Shown in pieces: positions 13,035 through 13,585 of a stretch of DNA of 13,585 bases. The stretch's first letter is position 1. Each line of letters begins with the position of its first letter. Below the pieces are notes generated by a model. The model was not told the origin of the DNA and did no database searches. It saw only the letters and a program-made list of their open reading frames with translations. The translations under genes were made by a program, and so were the position numbers. Origin of the DNA: Mycobacterium sp. (GTDB lineage: Bacteria > Actinomycetota > Actinomycetes > Mycobacteriales > Mycobacteriaceae); NCBI GenBank assembly GCA_025965815.1, contig JAOPWF010000873.1, positions 1 through 13,585 on the forward strand. The letters run 5' to 3'.

Positions 13035-13585
13035 GTGCTGCATTTGCGGTCATCGCGCCAGAAGAGCCGCGGGAGCCGGTGCTCGACGTGCTCCGCGGCG
13101 AGCCTGGCGCCACCCACATCGTTGTCCACCGCGACGCCGCACTCGAACCGCCCGGCGACGAGATCACCGCGGACATCGCCCGGGAGTGTGCCAACGATAT
13201 CGTCGTCGAACTGAAGAGCCTCGGCGTGCAGCTTCGTGGCGCCGTCACCCTGGACGTGGTCGACACCGTGCTGTCGACCGCGGCCCACCGGGCCGAGAAG
13301 GAGGCTGAAGGCGATCCCGCCGACGCGATCGTCTGGGACGAACTCGCCGAACGCACCAGAGAAGAGTCCAGCCTCAACGCGACGTTCCTTACGTTCCTGT
13401 GCCTGGCATGCCTGATCGGGGCCGTCGGTGTAGTGACCGACTCGCCGGTGACGGTGGTCGGCGCGCTGGTCGTTGGGCCCGAGTTCGGACCGCTGGCCGC
13501 GCTGGCGGCGCCTTGGTGCGGCGCCGAATGAACCTGGCGCGCCGCCCTGGTCAGTGTCTTCATCTCGGTGACCACGGTGCCCGCG
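13035..13585 (+). pseudogene. DUF389 membrane protein gene with frame changes, cut by window end
   Basis: GTG 13035 opens with MLHLR, the usual DUF389 start, but the next family residues (VIAPEEPREPVLDVL) are in frame 2 from 13049, which implies one missing base in the GG at 13048-13049. Frame 2 then encodes a soluble domain (HIVVHRDAALEPPGDEITAD, ECANDIVVELKSLGV) and the first membrane segments (FLTFLCLACLIGAVGVVTDS, TVVGALVVGPEFGPLAALA). Near 13510 the match moves to frame 1 (ALVRRRMNLAR), and frame 2 meets TGA at 13529-13531. From about 13544 frame 2 again reads like a membrane helix (ALVSVFISVTTVPA). The 3' part is outside the window. The family has no settled function. Either the gene is inactive or three small sequence errors sit in GC-rich spots; the conservation of each piece favours recent loss or error. 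Confidence 0.75.

Noticed and set aside
12936..13043. Longer N-terminus for the small 113-residue protein
   Set aside because: The extra 36 codons have no Shine-Dalgarno and would overlap the promoter and start of the divergent DUF389 gene, whereas ATG 12935 has a good ribosome-binding site.
1..13585. CRISPR array, transposase, integrase, tRNA or rRNA
   Set aside because: On reading both strands I saw no regularly spaced repeats, no mobile-element protein motifs and no RNA gene signatures; a formal tRNA or Rfam scan was not possible.

Overview
The window is about 13.6 kb of high-GC actinobacterial DNA. It most resembles a fast-growing mycobacterium (Mycolicibacterium-like). The evidence is strong G/C bias at third codon positions, many GTG starts, leaderless-type promoters, and protein families typical of mycobacteria: an Rv2578c-type radical SAM protein, an F420/deazaflavin-dependent nitroreductase, a glycine-rich membrane zinc peptidase and a bacterial-type AspRS. 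From memory, the order radical SAM / DUF309 / zinc peptidase / aspS recalls the Rv2572c-Rv2578c neighbourhood of M. tuberculosis. No database search was possible.

Layout. 1-719 is the wrecked 3' part of a PAS/GAF sensor gene, with several frame changes and deletions. 766-1779 is an intact radical SAM gene behind a well-formed leaderless promoter. 1780-2771 holds no intact gene; it contains 3' remnants of an alpha/beta hydrolase and a zinc-type alcohol dehydrogenase, plus a possible third remnant on the minus strand. 2772-3248 is a DUF309 gene. It converges on a minus-strand run, read from the right: glycine-rich membrane zinc metallopeptidase (6498-5611), DUF885 peptidase-like protein (5657-3963) and metallo-beta-lactamase-fold hydrolase (3922-3245). 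The spacing of these three suggests one operon. Divergent from it is a type-B carboxylesterase (6571-8067). Then come aspS (8158-9933) and a Ddn-like F420 protein joined to it by an ATGA overlap. A long hairpin ends this unit and also the convergent thiolase (11627-10440). The thiolase is divergent from an HxlR-family regulator (11722-12207); between them lies a 27-bp dyad overlapping the likely thiolase promoter. Two small minus-strand genes follow (MmcQ/YjbR family and a small unknown), then a DUF389 membrane-protein gene with several frame changes, cut by the window end.

How the genes fit together. Most of the window is housekeeping or general metabolism rather than one dedicated system. 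The parts that look functionally linked are the zinc peptidase/DUF885/MBL run, the aspS-Ddn coupled pair, and the HxlR-thiolase pair, which looks like a local regulator with its target. I found no CRISPR array, transposase, tRNA, rRNA or phage gene and no convincing new defence or biosynthetic system. The most interesting items are the nested HxlR operator, the repeated leaderless start architecture, and the two decaying zones at the window ends set against an intact centre.
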